Shown here in pieces: positions 5,206-5,465 of a stretch of DNA of 5,465 nt. The first letter of the stretch is position 1, and each line of letters opens with the position of its first letter. The DNA is from Acholeplasmatales bacterium (lineage in GTDB: Bacteria; Bacillota_I; Bacilli_A; Acholeplasmatales; Anaeroplasmataceae), in NCBI GenBank assembly GCA_024681175.1, contig JAILBI010000076.1, positions 1 through 5,465 of the forward strand, given 5' to 3'. A program made the position numbers and the translations under genes. The notes beneath the pieces were generated by a model that had not been told where the DNA came from, made no database searches, and worked only from the letters and a program-made list of their open reading frames with translations.

Positions 5206-5465
5206 ATGGATTTAAAGGAATTAAAAGGACTTGGTCCTAAGACATTATTAAAATTAAACAATAATAATATCTATACAATAAATGATTTATTATATTTTTT
5301 TCCTAAAAGCTATATTGTATATGAAGAAAATATTGATGATTTTTTATTATGCAATAATACAACAATTAAAGGCTTTGTATTATCAAATCCATATATCCTA
5401 AATTATAGAAGAAATGTTAAGGCAGTAATATTTTATATTGATTATAATAATCAAAAATTAAAATG
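5206..5465 (+). CDS. recG: RecG, ATP-dependent DNA helicase, N-terminal fragment (3' end outside window)
   Basis: RecG is a branched-DNA helicase that regresses stalled replication forks and processes Holliday junctions and R-loops. Only the first 86 residues are visible. MDLKELKGLGPKTLLKL (1-17) is the typical N-terminal helix-hairpin-helix-like start, INDLLYFFPKSYIVYE (25-40) matches the family LLYYFPRxY signature, and TIKGFVLSNPYILNYRRNVKAVIF (53-76) is the beginning of the wedge/OB domain. The helicase motifs lie beyond the window. The ATG at 5206 follows AGAGGG (5194-5199) at 6-nt spacing, a weaker ribosome binding site than the neighbours have. The order fakA-recG is common in Firmicutes and often continues to fapR-plsX. 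No clear promoter lies between the fakA terminator and this start, so expression probably depends on read-through or an upstream internal promoter. Confidence 0.9.
   Translation, partial: MDLKELKGLGPKTLLKLNNNNIYTINDLLYFFPKSYIVYEENIDDFLLCNNTTIKGFVLSNPYILNYRRNVKAVIFYIDYNNQKLK

Noticed and set aside
1..5465. CRISPR array, tRNA/rRNA gene, insertion sequence or prophage segment
   Set aside because: No spaced direct repeats, no tRNA-like cloverleaf, no transposase or integrase reading frame was seen. Nearly all the window is accounted for by housekeeping genes.

Overview
The window is strongly AT-rich (A/T-ending codons dominate) and carries a conserved housekeeping cluster typical of Bacillota: rlmN-rsgA-rpe, then rpmB on the opposite strand, then a fatty-acid-kinase gene (fakA/yloV) and the start of recG. 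Gene order, strong AAGGAGG-type ribosome binding sites and sigma-A-like promoters suggest a low-GC Firmicute. A reduced Bacilli or Erysipelotrichia-like lineage is plausible, but the sequence alone does not fix the genus. TGA appears to be a stop (rsgA ends in an ATGA overlap with rpe), so the code looks like standard table 11 rather than the Mycoplasma code.

Layout. Positions 1-341 hold the 3' end of a DUF1016/YhcG-type PDDEXK nuclease-like gene, the only accessory-looking gene here. A short AT-only spacer with an extended -10 promoter leads into a compact three-gene operon, rlmN (416-1438), rsgA (1447-2358) and rpe (2355-2993), which ends at an intrinsic terminator. A second hairpin just downstream, with its T-tract on the minus strand, terminates rpmB (3275-3087, minus). 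A roughly 300-bp divergent spacer (3276-3572) holds the rpmB promoter, a strong promoter pointing to fakA, a second fakA-proximal TATAAT, a 16-bp perfect palindrome and a T-rich run. fakA (3573-5159) ends at a strong terminator, and recG begins only 15 nt after its T-tract and runs off the window.

Functionally, rlmN (23S rRNA/tRNA methylation), rsgA (30S maturation GTPase) and rpmB (50S protein L28) serve the ribosome. rpe belongs to the pentose phosphate pathway, fakA activates exogenous fatty acids for phospholipid synthesis, and recG is a fork-remodelling helicase. Compared with the Bacillus subtilis order as I remember it, prpC-prkC, thiN, spoVM, asp23/yloU and sdaAB-sdaAA are all missing from their usual places.

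I found no novel defence or mobile system. The observations most worth a second look are the apparent replacement of the FakA zinc-site residues by charged ones, the palindrome in the fakA leader, and the terminator isolating recG from any visible promoter.
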